The notes under the pieces: model-generated
What the model saw: the letters and a program-made list of their open reading frames with translations, nothing else
What the model was told of the DNA's origin: nothing
The model's database searches: none
NCBI GenBank assembly: GCA_947175375.1
Contig: CAMWMT010000219.1
Coordinates: forward strand, 1-5,448
Direction of reading: 5' to 3'
DNA length: 5,448 bases
From: an uncultured Clostridiaceae bacterium
GTDB lineage: Bacteria > Bacillota > Clostridia > Lachnospirales > Lachnospiraceae
Shown: positions 5,306 through 5,448 of the stretch, one piece after another
Layout: each line of letters starts with the position of its first letter
How positions within the stretch are numbered: the first letter of the stretch is position 1
Made by a program: the position numbers and the translations under genes

Positions 5306-5448
5306 ATGGGACAATATGTAAATCCTGGAAACGACAGTTTTGCATCGGCAGTTCTTTATTCACAGATTTATGTAGACAAAACCGGAATGCTGGAATACCT
5401 GAACCATGTGATCAATTCCGAACAGCGTTATGTGTGTGTCAGCAGACC
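5306..5448 (+). CDS. AAA-ATPase-like protein, N-terminal part only
   Basis: The first 47 codons of a gene that runs off the right edge. The ATG at 5306 has GGAGGT at 5293-5298, seven bases upstream. The reading MGQYVNPGNDSF, then SQIYVDKTGMLEYLNHVI, then QRYVCVSRP matches the opening of the AAA-ATPase-like family (Pfam AAA-ATPase_like, PF09820). In that family VDKT and SRPRRFGKS/T are hallmarks, and a C-terminal PD-(D/E)XK nuclease domain (DUF1703, PF08011) usually follows. The window ends just before the expected RRFGKS Walker A. Full-length members are roughly 500 to 600 residues and often occur in many copies per genome in gut Clostridia and Bacteroidetes; their function is not established, and mobile-element or defence links have been suggested. 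Whether the gene is intact cannot be seen. Confidence 0.88.
   Translation, partial: MGQYVNPGNDSFASAVLYSQIYVDKTGMLEYLNHVINSEQRYVCVSR

Overview
The window looks like a chromosomal segment of a low-to-middle GC Firmicute, most likely a gut-type member of the Clostridia close to Lachnospiraceae. This rests on strong AAGGAGG-type ribosome binding sites, sigma-A-like promoters, a meso-diaminopimelate-type MurE with the sequence style of that group, and the gene order murE-priA-def. No taxonomic search was possible, so the assignment is an inference.

Left part (1-3847, minus strand): a housekeeping operon read right to left. A promoter at about 3819-3847 precedes murE (peptidoglycan precursor synthesis, 3784 to 2321). 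A 63-base gap follows, then priA (primosomal helicase for replication restart, 2257 to 26). Nine bases after priA comes the first codons of what is very probably def (peptide deformylase), running off the left edge. Cell wall, replication restart and protein maturation genes therefore appear to share one transcript.

Divergent intergenic region (3785-3903): 119 bases, compact. Two back-to-back sigma-A-like promoters appear to share one palindromic -35 hexamer (TTGCAA, 3842-3847), each with a 17-base spacer. A 9-base inverted repeat flanks the murE promoter, and a small palindrome covers the murE Shine-Dalgarno.

Right part (3892-5448, plus strand): accessory-looking genes. First is an AT-rich 118-residue protein I do not recognise (36% GC by my count over 3901-4260). 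Next is a very acidic 164-residue protein I do not recognise (60% GC by my count over 4501-4620), then a small VOC/glyoxalase-fold protein. Last is the beginning of an AAA-ATPase-like/PD-(D/E)XK family gene that leaves the window just before its Walker A motif. The first three are spaced like a loose operon; the last has a 102-base leader of its own.

There is no gene-free stretch longer than 300 bases. I saw no rRNA, tRNA, CRISPR array, insertion sequence or convincing intrinsic terminator. The least explained parts are the two unrecognised plus-strand genes and the symmetrical divergent promoter; nothing here amounts to a clearly new system.
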